A DNA stretch of 64,000 bases from Calliopsis andreniformis. Taxonomy: Eukaryota > Arthropoda > Insecta > Hymenoptera > Andrenidae. Location of the stretch: assembly GCF_051401765.1 (NCBI RefSeq), contig NW_027480422.1, positions 19,734,001 through 19,798,000 on the forward strand, read 5' to 3'. Shown piece by piece: positions 37,057-51,663 of the stretch. Position numbers and translations under genes: made by a program. Positions within the stretch are counted from its first letter, which is position 1, and every line of letters begins with the position of its first letter. Under the pieces are notes generated by a model. It was not told the DNA's origin. It searched no databases and was given only the letters and a program-made list of their open reading frames with translations.

Positions 37057-40000
37057 ATGCTTCTGGCATTGACTTCTAAGGCCCTAACTATTCGATGTGG
37101 TGGAGCAACGCCCTAGAGTGAAGCCTAGGTTGCCCGGAACGTAGAAATGACCATAACTTTCACACTGGTTGCAATTATTTGTGTTATACAAGGGAAAAAC
37201 TGTTGTATTTATATTGTATTTTATGCTTCTGGCGTTGAATTCTTAGACCCTAACTATTCGATCTGGTGGAGCAACGCCCTAGAGTGAAGCCTAGGTTGCA
37301 CGGAACGTAGAAATGACCACTACTTCCTCACTGTTTGCAATTATTCATTTTATACAATGGAAAAACTGTTGTATTTATACTGTATTTTATGCTTTCGGCG
37401 TTGACTTCTTAGGCCCTAGCTATTGGATCTGGCGGACCAACGCCCTAGAGTGAAGCCTAGGTTGCCCGGAACGTAGAAATGACCATAACATTCATACTGG
37501 TTGCAACTATTTCTGTTATACAAGGGAAAAACTGTTGTATTTTTATTGTATTTTATGCTTCTGGCGTTGACTTCTTAGGCCCTAACCATTCGATCTGGTG
37601 GAGCAACGCCCTAGAGTGAAGCCTAGGTTGCACGGAACGTAGAAATGACCATTACTTCCTCACTGTTTGCAATTATTCATTTTATACAATGGAAAAACTG
37701 TTGTATTTATATTGTTTTTTATAGTTATGGCGTTCACTTCTAAGGCCGTAGCTATTCGATGTGGTGGAGCAATGCCCTAGAGTGAAGCCTAGGATGCCCG
37801 AAACGTAGAAATGACCATATCTGTCACACTGTTTGCAATTATTCCTGTTATACGATTCAAAAACTGTTGTATTTATATTGTATTTTATGCTTCTGGCATT
37901 GTCTTCTTAGGCCCTAACTATTCGATGTGTTGGAGCAACGCCCTAGGGTGAAGTCTAGGTTGCCCGGAACGTAGAAATGACCATAACTATCAGACTAGTT
38001 GCAATTATTTGTTTTATACGATGGATAGACTGTTGTACTTATATTGTATTTAATAGTTATGGCGTTTTCTTCTAGGGCCGCAGCTGTTTCGATGTGGTTG
38101 AGCAACGCCCTAGAGTGAAGCCTGGGTTGCCCGGAACGTAGAAATGACCATTACTTCCACACTGTTTGCAATTATTCATATTATACAGTGGAACAACTGT
38201 TGTATTTATATGGCATTTTATGCTTCTGGCATTGACTTCTAAGGCCCCAACTATTCGATGTGGTGGAGCAACGCCCTAGAGTGAAGCCTAGGTTGCCCTG
38301 AACGTAGAAATGACCATAGCTTTCACACTGGTTGCAATTATTCCTGTTATACCAGGGAAAAACTGTTCTATTTATTTTGTATTTTAGGCTTCGGGCGTCG
38401 ACTTCTAAGGCCCTAACTATTCGATCTGGTGGTGCAACGCCCTAGAGTGAAGCCTAGGATGCCCGCAACGTAGAAATGACCATATTTTTCACACTGGTTG
38501 CAATTATTCTTGTTATACGATGGAAAAACTGTTGTATTTATTTTGTATTTTATGCTTCAGGCGTTGACTTCTTAGGCCCTAACTATTCGCTCTGGTGGAA
38601 CAACGCCCTAGTGTGAAGCCTAGGTTGCCCGGAAAGTAGAAATGACCATTACCTCCACACTGTTTGCAATTATTCATTTTATGCAATGGAAAAACTGTTG
38701 TATTTATGTGGTTTTTTATAGTTATGGCGTTGACTTCTAAGGCCGTAGCCATTCGATGTGGTGGAGCAATGCCCTAGAGTGAAGCCTAGGATGCCCGCAA
38801 CGTAGAAATGACCATATTTTTCACACTGTTTGCAATTATTCCTGTTATACGATGGACAAACTGTTGGATTTTTAATGTACTTTATGCTTCTGGCGTTGAC
38901 TTCTAAGGCCCTATGTATTCGATCTGGTGGAGCAATGTCTCAGTGTGAAGTCTAGGATTCCCGGAACGTAGAAATGGCCGTTACATTCGCACTGGTTGCA
39001 ATTACTCATTTTATGCGATGGAAAAACTGTTGTATTTATATTGTATTTTATGCTTCTGGCATTGACTTCTAAGGCCCTAACTATTCGATGTGGTGGAGCA
39101 ACGCCCTAGACTGAAGCCTAGGTTGCCCGGAACGTAGAAATGACCATAACTTTCACACTGGTTGCAATTATTTCTGTTATACAAGGGAAAAACTGTTGTA
39201 TTTTTATTGTATATTATGCTTCTGGCGTTGACTTCTTAGGCCCTAACCATTCGATCTGGTGGAGCAACGCCCTAGAGTGAAGCCTAGGTTGCACGGAACG
39301 TAGAAATGACCATTACTTCCTCACTGTTTGCAATTATTCATTTTATACAATGGAAAAACTGTTGTATTTATATTGTTTTTTATAGTTATGGCGTTCACTT
39401 CTAAGGCCGTAGCTATTCGATGCGGCGGAGCAATGCCCTAGAGTGAAGCCTAGGATGCCCGGAACGTAGAAATGACCATAACATTCATACTGGTTGCAAT
39501 TATTTCTGTTATAAAAGGGAAAAGCTGTTGTATTTTTATTGTATTTTATGCTTCTGGCGTTGACTTCTTAGGCCCTAACCACTCGATCTGGTGGAGCAAC
39601 GCCCTAGAGTGAAGCCTAGGTTGCACGGAACGTAGAAATGACCATATCTTTCACACTGTTTGCAATTATTCCTGTTATACGATTCAAAAACTGTTGTATT
39701 TATATTGTATTTTATGCTTCTGGCATTGTCTTCTTAGGCCCTCACTATTCGATATGGTGGAGCAACGCCCTAGGGTGAAGTCTAGGTTGCCCGGAACATA
39801 GAAATGACCATAACTATCAGACTGGTTGCAATTATTTGTTTTATACGATGGATAGACTGTTGTACTTATATTGTATTTAATAGTTATGGCGTTGTCTTCT
39901 AGGGCCGCAGCTGTTTCGATGTAGTTGAGCAACGCCCTAGAGTGAAGCCTGGGTTGCCCGGAACGTAGAAATGACCATTACTTCCACACTGTTTGCAATT

Positions 40001-43000
40001 ATTCATATTATACAGTGGAACAACTGTTGTATTTATATGGCATTTTATGCTTATGGCATTGACTTCTAAGGCCCTAACTATTCGATGTGGTGGAGCGACG
40101 GCCTAGAGTGAAGCCTAGGTTGCCCTGAACGTAGAAATGACCATAGCTTTCACACTGGTTGCAATTATTCCTGTTATACCAGGGAAAAACTGTTGTATTT
40201 ATATTGTATTTTATGCTTCTGGCCTTGACTTCTTAGGCCCTAACTATTCGATCTGGTGGAGCAACGCCCTAGGGTGAAGCCTAGGTTGCCCTGAACGTAG
40301 AAATAACCATAACTTTCATACTGCTTGCAATTATTCGTTTTATACAATGTAAAAACTGTTGTATTTATATTGTATTTTATGCTTCAGGCGTTAACTTCTT
40401 AGGCCCTAACTATTCGCTCTGGTGGAACAACGCCCTAGAGTGATGCCTAGGTCGCCCGGATCGTAGAAATGACCATTACTTGCACACTGGATGCAATTAT
40501 CGTTTTATACGATGGAAAAACTGTTGTATTTATTTTGTATTTGGTGCTCCTGGCGTTGACTTCTTAGGCCCTAACTATTGGATCTGGTGGACCAACGCCC
40601 TAGAGTGAAGCCTAGGTTGCCCGGAACGTAGAAATGACCATTACTTCCACACTGTTTGCAATTATTCATATTATACAGTGGAAAAACTGTTGTATTTATA
40701 TTGTATTTTATGCTTCTGGCGTTGACTTCTTAGACCGTAACAATTCGATCTGGTGGAGCAACGCCCTAGAGTGAAGCCTAGGTTGCCCGGAACGTAGAAA
40801 TGACCATGTCTTTCACACTGGTTGCAATTATTCCTGTTATACGATGGAAAAACTGTTGTACTTATATTATATTTTATGCTTCAGGCGTTGACTTCTAAGG
40901 GCGTATCTATTCGATGTGGTGGAGAAACGCCCTAGAGTGAAGCCTAGGTTGCCCGGAACGTAGAAATGACCATAACTTTCACACTGGTTTCAATTATTCG
41001 TTTTATACAATGGAAAAACTGTTCTATTTATTTTGTATGTTATGCTTCGGGCGTCGACTTCTAAGGCCCTAACTATTCGATCTGGTGGTGCAACGCCCTA
41101 GAGTGAAGCCTAGGATGCCCGCAACGTAGAAATGACCATATTTTTCACACTGGTTGCAATTATTCTTGTTATACGATGGAAAAACTGTTGTATTTATTTT
41201 GTATTTTATGCTTCAGGCGTTGACTTCTTAGGCCCTAACTATTCGCTCTGGTGGAACAACGCCCTAGTGTGAAGCCTAGGTTGCCCGGAAAGTAGAAATG
41301 ACCATTACCTCCACACTGTTTGCAATTATTCATTTTATACAATGGAAAAACTGTTGTATTTATGTGGTTTTTTATAGTTATGGCGTTGACTTCTAAGGCC
41401 GTAGCCATTCGATGTGGTGGAGCAATGCCCTAGAGTGAAGCCTAGGATGCCCGCAACGTAGAAATGACCATATCTTTCACACTGTTTGCAATTATTCCTG
41501 TTATACGATTGAAAAACTGTTTTATCTGTATTGTGTTTTATGCCTCTGGCGTTGACTTCTAAGGCCGCAGCTATTCGATGAGATGGAGCAACGCCCTAGA
41601 GTGAAGCCTAGGTTGCCCGGAACGTAGAAATGACCATGTCTTTCACACTGGTTGCAATTATTCCTGTTATACGATGGAAAAACTATTGTACTTATATATA
41701 TTTTATGCTTCAGGCGTTGACTTCTAAGGCCCTAACTATTCGATGTGGTGGAGCAACGCCCTAGAGTGAAGCCTAGGTTGCCCTGAACGTAGAAATGACC
41801 ATAGCTTTCACACTGGTTGCAATTATTCCTGTTATACCAGGGAAAAACTGTTGTATTTATATTGTATTTTATGCTTCTGGCCTTGACTTCTTAGGCCCTA
41901 ACTATTCGATCTGGTGGAGCAACGCCCTAGGGTGAAGCCTAGGTTGCCCTGAACGTAGAAATAACCATAACTTTCATACTGGTTGCAATTATTCGTTTTA
42001 TACAATGTAAAAACTGTTGTATTTATATTGTATTTTATGCTTCAGGCGTTGACTTCTTAGGCCCTAACTATTCGCTCTGGTGGAACAACGCCCTAGAGTG
42101 ATGCCTAGGTCGGCCGGATCGTAGAAATGACCATTACTTGCACACTGGATGCAATTATCGATTTATACGATGGAAAAACTCTTGTATTTATTTTGTATTT
42201 GGTGCTCCTGGCGTTGACTTCTTAGGCCCTAACTATTGGATCTGGTGGACCAACGCCCTAGAGTGAAGCCTAGGTTGCCCGGAACGTAAAAATGACCATT
42301 ACTTCCACACTGTTTGCAATTATTCATACTATACAGTGGAAAAACTGTTGTATTTATATAGTATTTTATGCTTCTGGCATTGACTTCTTAGGCCCTAACT
42401 ATTCGATCTGGTGGAGCAACGCCCTAGAGTGAAGCCTAGGATGCCCGCAACGTAGAAATGACCATATCTTTCACACTGTTTGCAATTATTCCTGTTATAC
42501 GATTGAAAAACTGTTGTATGTATATTGTATTTTATGCTTCTGGCGTTGACTTCTAAGGCCGCAGCTATTCGATGTGGTGGAGAAAGGCCCTAGAGTGAAG
42601 CCTAGGTTGCCCGGAAAGTAGAAATGCCCATTACCACCACACTGTTTGCAATTATTCATTTTATACAATGGAAAAACTGTTGTATTTATATTGTTTTTTA
42701 TAGTTATGGCGTTGACTGCTAAGGCCGCAGCAATTCGATATGGTGGAGCAACGCCCTAGAGTGAAGCCTAGGTTGCCGGGAACGTAGAAATGACCATTAC
42801 TTCCACACTGTTTGCAATTATACGTATTATACAGTGGAGCAACTGTTGTATTTATATGGCATTTTATGCTTCTGGCATTGACGGCTAAGGTCCTAACTAT
42901 TCGCTGTGGTGGAGCAACGCCCTAGAGTGAAGCCTAGGTTGCCCCGAATGTACAAATGACCATCACTTTCACAATGGTTGCAGTTATTCTTGTTATGCGA

Positions 43001-43335
43001 TGGAAAAACTGTTGTATTTATATTGTATTTTATGCTTCAGGCGTTGACTTCTTAGGCCCTAACTATTCGCTCTGCTGGAACAACGCCCTAGAGTGATGCC
43101 TAGGTCGCCCGGATCGTAGAAATGACCATTACTTGCACACTGGATGCAATTATCGTTCTATACGATGGAAAAACTGTTGTATTTATTTTGTATTTGGTGC
43201 TCCTGGCGTTGACTTCTTAGGCCCTAACTATTGGATCTGGTGGACCAACGCCCTAGAGTGAAGCCTAGGTTGCCCGGAACGTAGAAATGACCATTACTTC
43301 CACACTGTTTGCAATTATTCATATTATACAGTGGA
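37057..43335 (+). repeat. Mosaic of short duplicated blocks
   Basis: About 38 monomers are built from short related pieces. About 37800-38360 matches 39627-40190 (offset 1827, 11 monomers). About 38375-39020 matches 44015-44660 (offset 5640). About 40195-40700 matches 41853-42358 (offset 1658), and this type recurs at 43345 (offset 1492). The marker 'cgggcgtcgactt' first appears at 38391. No single period dominates. Confidence 0.7.
41450..42388 (+). repeat. 0.94-kb block copied at 60691-61629
   Basis: Both copies share 'gttttatctgtattgtg', 'gatgagatggagc' and the shortened 'gtacttatatatatttt', at an offset of 19241 bp (116 x 166 - 15). These variants together occur only at these two places, although similar but distinct versions lie near 34380, 48310 and 56770. 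Confidence 0.85.
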
Positions 43336-46300
43336 AAAACTGTTGTATTTATATTGTATTTTATGCTTCTGGCCTTGACTTGTTAGGCCCTAACTATTCG
43401 ATGTGGTGGAGCAACGCCCTAGGGTGAAGCCTAGGTTGCCCTGAACGTAGAAATAACCATAACTTTCATACTGGTTGCAATTATTCGTTTTATACAATGT
43501 AAAAACTGTTGTATTTATATTGTATTTTATGCTTCAGGCGTTGACTTCTTAGGCCCTAACTATTCGCTCTGGTGGAACAACGCCCTAGAGTGATGCCTAG
43601 GTCGGCCGGATCGTAGAAATGACCATTACTTGCACACTGGATGCAATTATCGATTTATACGATGGAAAAACTCTTGTATTTATTTTGTATTTGGTGCTCC
43701 TGGCGTTGACTTCTTAGGCCCTAACTATTGGATCTGGTGGACCAACGCCCTAGAGTGAAGCCTAGGTTGCCCGGAACGTAAAAATGACCATTACTTCCAC
43801 ACTGTTTGCAATTATTCATACTATACAGTGGAAAAACTGTTGTATTTATATAGTATTTTATGCTTCTGGCATTGACTTCTAAGGCCCTAACTATTCGATG
43901 TGGTGGAGCAACGCCCTAGAGTGAAGCCTAGGTCGCCCGGAACGTAGAAATGACCATAACTTTCACACTGGTTTCAATTATTCGTTTTATACAATGGAAA
44001 AACTGTTCTATTTATTTTGTATTTTATGCTTCGGGCGTCGACTTCTAAGGCCCTAACTATTCGATCTGGTGGTGCAACGCCCTAGAGTGAAGCCTAGGAT
44101 GCCCGCAACGTAGAAATGACCATATTTTTCACACTGGTTGCAATTATTCTTGTTATACGATGGAAAAACTGTTGTATTTATTTTGTATTTTATGCTTCAG
44201 GCGTTGACTTCTTAGGCCCTAACTATTCGCTCTGGTGGAACAACGCCCTAGTGTGAAGCCTAGGTTGCCCGGAAAGTAGAAATGACCATTACCTCCACAC
44301 TGTTTGCAATTATTCATTTTATACAATGGAAAAACTGTTGTATTTATGTGGTTTTTTATAGTTATGGCGTTGACTTCTAAGGCCGTAGCCATTCGATGTG
44401 GTGGAGCAATGCCCTAGAGTGAAGCCTAGGATGCCCGCAACGTAGAAATGACCATATTTTTCACACTGTTTGCAATTATTCCTGTTATACGATGGACAAA
44501 CTGTTGGATTTTTAATGTACTTTATGCTTCTGGCGTTGACTTCTAAGGCCCTATGTATTCGATCTGGTGGAGCAATGTCTCAGTGTGAAGTCTAGGATTC
44601 CCGGAACGTAGAAATGGCCGTTACATTCGCACTGGTTGCAATTACTCATTTTATGCGATGGAAAAACTGTTGTACATATATCGTATTTTATGCTTCTGGC
44701 ATTGACTTCTTAGGCCCTAACTATTCGATCTGGTGGAGCAACGCCCTAGAGTGAAGCCTAGGATGCCCGCAACGTAGAAATGACCATATCTTTCACACTG
44801 TTTGCAATTATTCCTGTTATACGATTGAAAAACTGTTGTATGTATATTGTATTTTATGCTTCTGGCGTTGACTTCTAAGGCCGCAGCTATTCGATGTGGT
44901 GGAGAAAGGCCCTAGAGTGAAGCCTAGGTTGCCCGGAAAGTAGAAATGCCCATTACCACCACACTGTTTGCAATTATTCATTTTATACAATGGAAAAAAT
45001 GTTGTATTTATATTGTTTTTTATAGTTATGGCGTTGACTGCTAAGGCCGCAGCAATTCGATATGGTGGAGCAACGCCCTAGAGTGAAGCCTAGGTTGCCG
45101 GGAACGTAGAAATGACCATTACTTCCACACTGTTTGCAATTATACGTATTATACAGTGGAGCAACTGTTGTATTTATATGGCATTTTATGCTTCTGGCAT
45201 TGACGGCTAAGGTCCTAACTATTCGCTGTGGTGGAGCAACGCCCTAGAGTGAAGCCTAGGTTGCCCCGAATGTAGAAATGACCATCACTTTCACAATGGT
45301 TGCAGTTATTCTTGTTATGCGATGGAAAAACTGTTGTATTTATATTGTATTTTATGCTTCAGGCGTTGACTTCTTAGGCCCTAACTATTCGCTCTGCTGG
45401 AACAACGCCCTAGAGTGATGCCTAGGTCGCCCGGATCGTAGAAATGACCATTACTTGCACACTGGATGCAATTATCGTTTTATACGATGGAAAAACTGTT
45501 GTATTTATTTTGTATTTGGTGCTCCTGGCGTTGACTTCTTAGGCCCTAACTATTGGATCTGGTGGACCAACGCCCTAGAGTGAAGCCTAGGTTGCCCGGA
45601 ACGTAGAAATGACCATTACTTCCACACTGTTTGCAATTATTCATATTATACAGTGGAAAAACTGTTGTATTTATATTGTATTTTATGCTTCTGGCGTTGA
45701 CTTCTTAGACCGTAACAATTCGATCTGGTGGAGCAACGCCCTAGAGTGAAGCCTAGGTTGCACGGAACGTAGAAATGACCATAACATTCATACTGGTTGC
45801 AATTATTTCTGTTATACAAGGGAAAAACTGTTGTATTTTTGTTGTATTTTATGCTTCTGGCGTTGACTTCTTAGGCCCTAACCATTCGATCTGGTGGAGC
45901 AACGCCCTAGAGTGAAGCCTAGGTTGCACGGAACGTAGAAATGACCATTACTTCCTCACTGTTTGCAATTATTCATTTTATACAATGGAAAAACTGTTGT
46001 ATTTATATTGTTTTTTATAGTTATGGCGTTCACTTCTAAGGCCGTAGCTATTCGATGTGGTGGAGCAATGCCCTAGAGTGAAGCCTAGGATGCCCGAAAC
46101 GTAGAAATGACCATATCTTTCCAACTGTTTGCAATTATTCCTGTTATACGATTCAAAAACTGTTGTATTTATATTGTATTTTATGCTTCTGGCATTGTCT
46201 TCTTAGGCCCTAACTTTTCGATCTGGTGGAGCATCGCCCTAGGGTGAAGTCTAGGTTGCCCGGAACGTAGAAATGACCATAACTTTCATACTGGTTGCAA

Positions 46301-46502
46301 TTATTCGTTTTATACGATGGAAAAACTGTTGTATTTATATTGTATTTTATGCTTCAGCGATGACTTCTTAGGCCCTAACTATTCGCTCTGGTGGAACAAC
46401 GCCCTAGCGTGATGCCTAGGTTGCCAGGATCGTAGAAATGACCATTACTTGCACACTGGTTGCAATTATTCGTTTTATACGATGGAAAAACTGTTGTATT
46501 TA
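43336..46502 (+). repeat. 3.2-kb block, copy 1
   Basis: It matches 49307-52473 at a constant offset of 5971 bp (36 x 166 - 5), checked at 43452/49423, 44031/50002, 44341/50312 and 45153/51124. It includes the 'cgggcgtcgactt', 'atttatgtggtttttt', 'gtggagcaactg' and 'agaccgtaacaattcg' monomers. The copies part at 46502, where this one continues with 'tattttatatttggtgctcc'. Confidence 0.88.
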
Positions 46503-46649
46503 TTTTATATTTGGTGCTCCTGGCGTTGACTTCTTAGGCCCTAACTATTGGATCTGGTGGACCAACGCCCTAGAGTGAAGCCTAGGTTGCCCGGAACGTA
46601 GAAATGACCATTACTTCCACACTGTTTGCAATTATTCATATCATACAGT

Positions 46650-49600
46650 GGAAAAACTGTTGTATTTATTTTGTATTTTATGTTTCAGGCGTTGACTTCT
46701 TAGGCCATAGCTATTCGCTCTGGTGGAACAACGCCCTAGTGTGAAGCCTAGGTTGCCCGGAACGTAGAAGTGACCATAACTATCAAACTGGTTGCAATTA
46801 CTCGTTTTATACGATGGAAAGACTGTTGTATTTATATTGTATTTTATAGTTATGGCGTTGTCTTCTAGGGCCGTAGCTATTCGATGTGGTTGAGCAATGC
46901 CCTAGAGTGAAGCCTAGGATGCCCGCGACGTAGAAATGACCATATCTTTCACACTGTCTGCAATTATTCCTGTTATACGATTCAAGAACTGTTGTATTTA
47001 TATTGTATTTTATGCTTCTGGCGTTGACTTCTAAGGCCGGAGCTATTCGATGTGGTGGAGCAACGCCCTAGAGTGAAGCCTAGTTTGCGCGGAACGTAGA
47101 AATGACCATACCTTTCACACTGGTTGCAATTATTCTTGTTATACGATGGAAGAACTGTTGTATTTATTTTGTATTTTATGCTTCAGGCGTTGACTTCTTA
47201 GGCCCTAACTATTCGCTCTCGTGGAACAACGCCCTAGTGTGAAGCCTAGGTTGCCCGGAACGTAGAAGTAACCATTACTTCACACTGTTTGCGATTATTC
47301 ATTTTATACGATGGTAAATCTGTTGTACATATATCGTATTTTATGCTTCTGGCGTTGACTTCTTAGGCCCTAACTATTCGGTCAGGTGGAGCAACGCCCT
47401 AGGGTGAAGCCTAGGTTGCCCGGAACGTAGAAATGACCATAACTTTCATACTGGTTGCAATTATTTGTTTTATACGATGGAAAAACTGTTGTATTAATTT
47501 TGGATTTTATGCTTCAGCGATGACTTCTTAGGCCCTAACTATTCGATGTGGTGGAGCAACGCCCTAGAGCGAAGCCTAGGTTGCCCGGAACATAGAAATG
47601 ACCATGTCTTTCACACTGGTTGCAATTATTCCTGTTATACGATGGAAAAACTGTTGTCCTTATATTATATTTTATGCTTCAGGCGTTGACTTCTAAGGGC
47701 GTATCTATTCGATGTGGTGGAGAAACGCCCTAGAGTGAAGCCTAGGTTGCCCGGAAAGTAGAAATGACCATTACCTCCACACTGTTTGCAATTATTCATT
47801 TTATACAATGGAAAAACTGTTGTATTTATGTGGTTTTTTATAGTTATGGCGTTGACTTCTAAGGCCGTAGCCATTCGATGTGGTGGAGCAATGCCCTAGA
47901 GTGAAGCCTAGGATGCCCGCAACGTAGAAATGACCATATTTTTCACACTGTTTGCAATTATTCCTGTTATACGATGGACAAACTGTTGGATTTTTAATGT
48001 ACTTTATGCTTCTGGCGTTGACTTCTAAGGCCCTATGTTTTCGATCTGGTGGAGCAATGTCTCAGTGTGAAGTCTAGGATTCCCGGAACGTAGAAATGGC
48101 CGTTACATTCACACTGGTTGCAATTACACATTTTATGCGATGGAAAAACTGTTGTACATATATCGTATTTTATGCTTCTGGCATTGACTTCTTAGGCCCT
48201 AACTATTCGATCTGGTGGAGCAACGCCCTAGAGTGAAGCCTAGGATGCCCGCAACGTAGAAATGACCATATCTTTCACACTGTTTGCAATTATTCCGGTT
48301 ATACGATTGAAAAACTGTTTTATCTATATTGTGTTTTATGCTTCTGGCGTTGACTTCAAAGGCCGCAGCTATTCGATGAGGTGGAGCAACGCCCTAGAGT
48401 GAAGCCTAGGTTGCCCGGAACGTAGAAGTGACCATGTCTTTCACACTGGTTGCAATTATTCCTGTTATACGATGGAAAAACTATTGTACTTATATTATAT
48501 TTTATGCTTCAGGCGTTGACTTCTAAGGGCGTAGCTATTCGATGTGGTGGAGAAACGCCATAGAGTGAAACCTAGGTTGCGCGGAAAGTAGAAATGACCA
48601 TTACCTCCACACTGTTTGCAATTATTCATTTTATACAATGGAAAAACTGTTGTATTTATGTGGTTTTTTATAGTTATGGCGTTGACTTCTAAGGCCGCAG
48701 CCATTCGATGTGGTGGAGCAATGCTCTAGAGTGAAGCGTAGGATGCCCGCAACGTAGAAATGACCATATCTTTCACACTGTTTGCAATTATTCCTGTTAT
48801 ACGATTGAAAAACTGTTGTATGTATATTGTATTTTATGCTTCTGGCGTTGACTTCTAAGGCCGCAGCTATTCGATGTGGTGGAGAAAGGCCCTAGAGTGA
48901 AGCCTAGGTTGCCCGGAAAGTAGAAATGACCATTACCACCACACTGTTTGCAATTATTCATTTTATACAATGGAAAAACTGTTGGACTTATATTGTTTTT
49001 TATAGTTATGGCGTTGACTTCTAAGGCCGCAGCTATTCGATCTGGTGGAGCAACGCCCTAGAGTGAAGCCTAGGTTGCACGGAACGTAGAAATGACCATA
49101 ACATTCATACTGGTTGCAATTATTTCTGTTATACAAGGGAAAAACTGTTGTATTTTTATTGTATTTTATGCTTCTGGCGTTGACTTCTTAGGCCCTAACC
49201 ATTCGATCTGGTGGAGCAACGCCCTAGTGTGAAGCCTAGGTTGCCCTGAACGTAGAAATGACCATAGCTTTCACACTGGTTGCAATTATTCCTGTTATAC
49301 CAGGGAAAAACTGTTGTATTTATATTGTATTTTATGCTTCTGGCCTTGACTTCTTAGGCCCTAACTATTCGATCTGGTGGAGCAACGCCCTAGGGTGAAG
49401 CCTAGGTTGCCCTGAACGTAGAAATAACCATAACTTTCATACTGGTTGCAATTATTCGTTTTATACAATGTAAAAACTGTTGTATTTATATTGTATTTCA
49501 TGCTTCAGGCGTTGACTTCTTAGGCCCTAACTATTCGCTCTGGTGGAACAACGCCCTAGAGTGATGCCTAGGTCGGCCGGATCGTAGAAATGACCATTAC

Positions 49601-51663
49601 TTGCACACTGGATGCAATTATCGATTTATACGATGGAAAAACTCTTGTATTTATTTTGTATTTGGTGCTCCTGGCGTTGACTTCTTAGGCCCTAACTATT
49701 GGATCTGGTGGACCAACGCCCTAGAGTGAAGCCTAGGTTGCCCGGAACGTAAAAATGACCATTACTTCCACACTGTTTGCAATTATTCATACTATACAGT
49801 GGAAAAACTGTTGTATTTATATAGTATTTTATGCTTCTGGCATTGACTTCTAAGGCCCTAACTATTCGATGTGGTGGAGCAACGCTCTAGAGTGAAGCCT
49901 AGGTCGCCCGGAACGTAGAAATGACCATAACTTTCACACTGGTTTCAATTATTCGTTTTATACAATGGAAAAACTGTTCTATTTATTTTGTATTTTATGC
50001 TTCGGGCGTCGACTTCTAAGGCCCTAACTATTCGATCTGGTGGTGCAACGCCCTAGAGTGAAGCCTAGGATGCCCGCAACGTAGAAATGACCATATTTTT
50101 CACACTGGTTGCAATTATTCTTGTTATACGATGGAAAAACTGTTGTATTTATTTTGTATTTTATGCTTCAGGCGTTGACTTCTTAGGCCCTAACTATTCG
50201 CTCTGGTGGAACAACGCCCTAGTGTGAAGCCTAGGTTGCCCGGAAAGTAGAAATGACCATTACCTCCACACTGTTTGCAATTATTCATTTTATACAATGG
50301 AAAAACTGTTGTATTTATGTGGTTTTTTATAGTTATGGCGTTGACTTCTAAGGCCGTAGCCATTCGATGTGGTGGAGCAATGCCCTAGAGTGAAGCCTAG
50401 GATGCCCGCAACGTAGAAATGACCATATTTTTCACACTGTTTGCAATTATTCCTGTTATACGATGGACAAACTGTTGGATTTTTAATGTACTTTATGCTT
50501 CTGGCGTTGACTTCTAAGGCCCTATGTATTCGATCTGGTGGAGCAATGTCTCAGTGTGAAGTCTAGGATTCCCGGAACGTAGAAATGGCCGTTACATTCG
50601 CACTGGTTGCAATTACTCATTTTATGCGATGGAAAAACTGTTGTACATATATCGTATTTTATGCTTCTGGCATTGACTTCTTAGGCCCTAACTATTCGAT
50701 CTGGTGGAGCAACGCCCTAGAGTGAAGCCTAGGATGCCCGCAACGTAGAAATGACCATATCTTTCACACTGTTTGCAATTATTCCTGTTATACGATTGAA
50801 AAACTGTTGTATGTATATTGTATTTTATGCTTCTGGCGTTGACTTCTAAGGCCGCAGCTATTCGATGTGGTGGAGAAAGGCCCTAGAGTGAAGCCTAGGT
50901 TGCCCGGAAAGTAGAAATGCCCATTACCACCACACTGTTTGCAATTATTCATTTTATACAATGGAAAAACTGTTGTATTTATATTGTTTTTTATAGTTAT
51001 GGCGTTGACTGCTAAGGCCGCAGCAATTCGATATGGTGGAGCAACGCCCTAGAGTGAAGCCTAGGTTGCCGGGAACGTAGAAATGACCATTACTTCCACA
51101 CTGTTTGCAATTATACGTATTATACAGTGGAGCAACTGTTGTATTTATATGGCATTTTATGCTTCTGGCATTGACGGCTAAGGTCCTAACTATTGGCTGT
51201 GGTGGAGCAACGCCCTAGAGTGAAGCCTAGGTTGCCCCGAATGTAGAAATGACCATCACTTTCACAATGGTTGCAGTTATTCTTGTTATGCGATGGAAAA
51301 ACTGTTGTATTTATATTGTATTTTATGCTTCAGGCGTTGACTTCTTAGGCCCTAACTATTCGCTCTGCTGGAACAACGCCCTAGAGTGATGCCTAGGTCG
51401 CCCGGATCGTAGAAATGACCATTACTTGCACACTGGATGCAATTATCGTTTTATACGATGGAAAAACTGTTGTATTTATTTTGTATTTGGTGCTCCTGGC
51501 GTTGACTTCTTAGGCCCTAACTATTGGATCTGGTGGACCATCGCCCTAGAGTGAAGCCTAGGTTGCCCGGAACGTAGAAATGACCATTACTTCCACACTG
51601 TTTGCAATTATTCATATTATACAGTGGAAAAACTGTTGTATTTATATTGTATTTTATGCTTCT
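46650..51663 (+). repeat. 5-kb block, copy 1
   Basis: It matches 55275-60124. The offset is 8625 bp at its left end (46771/55396) and 8461 bp from 47511 on (47665/56126, 50002/58463), because this copy holds one extra monomer at about 47345-47510 ('cggtcaggtggagc', 'attaattttggattttatg'). Another difference is 'ccattacttcacac' at 47272 for 'ccattaccttcacac'. The block is about 30 monomers long. Confidence 0.88.
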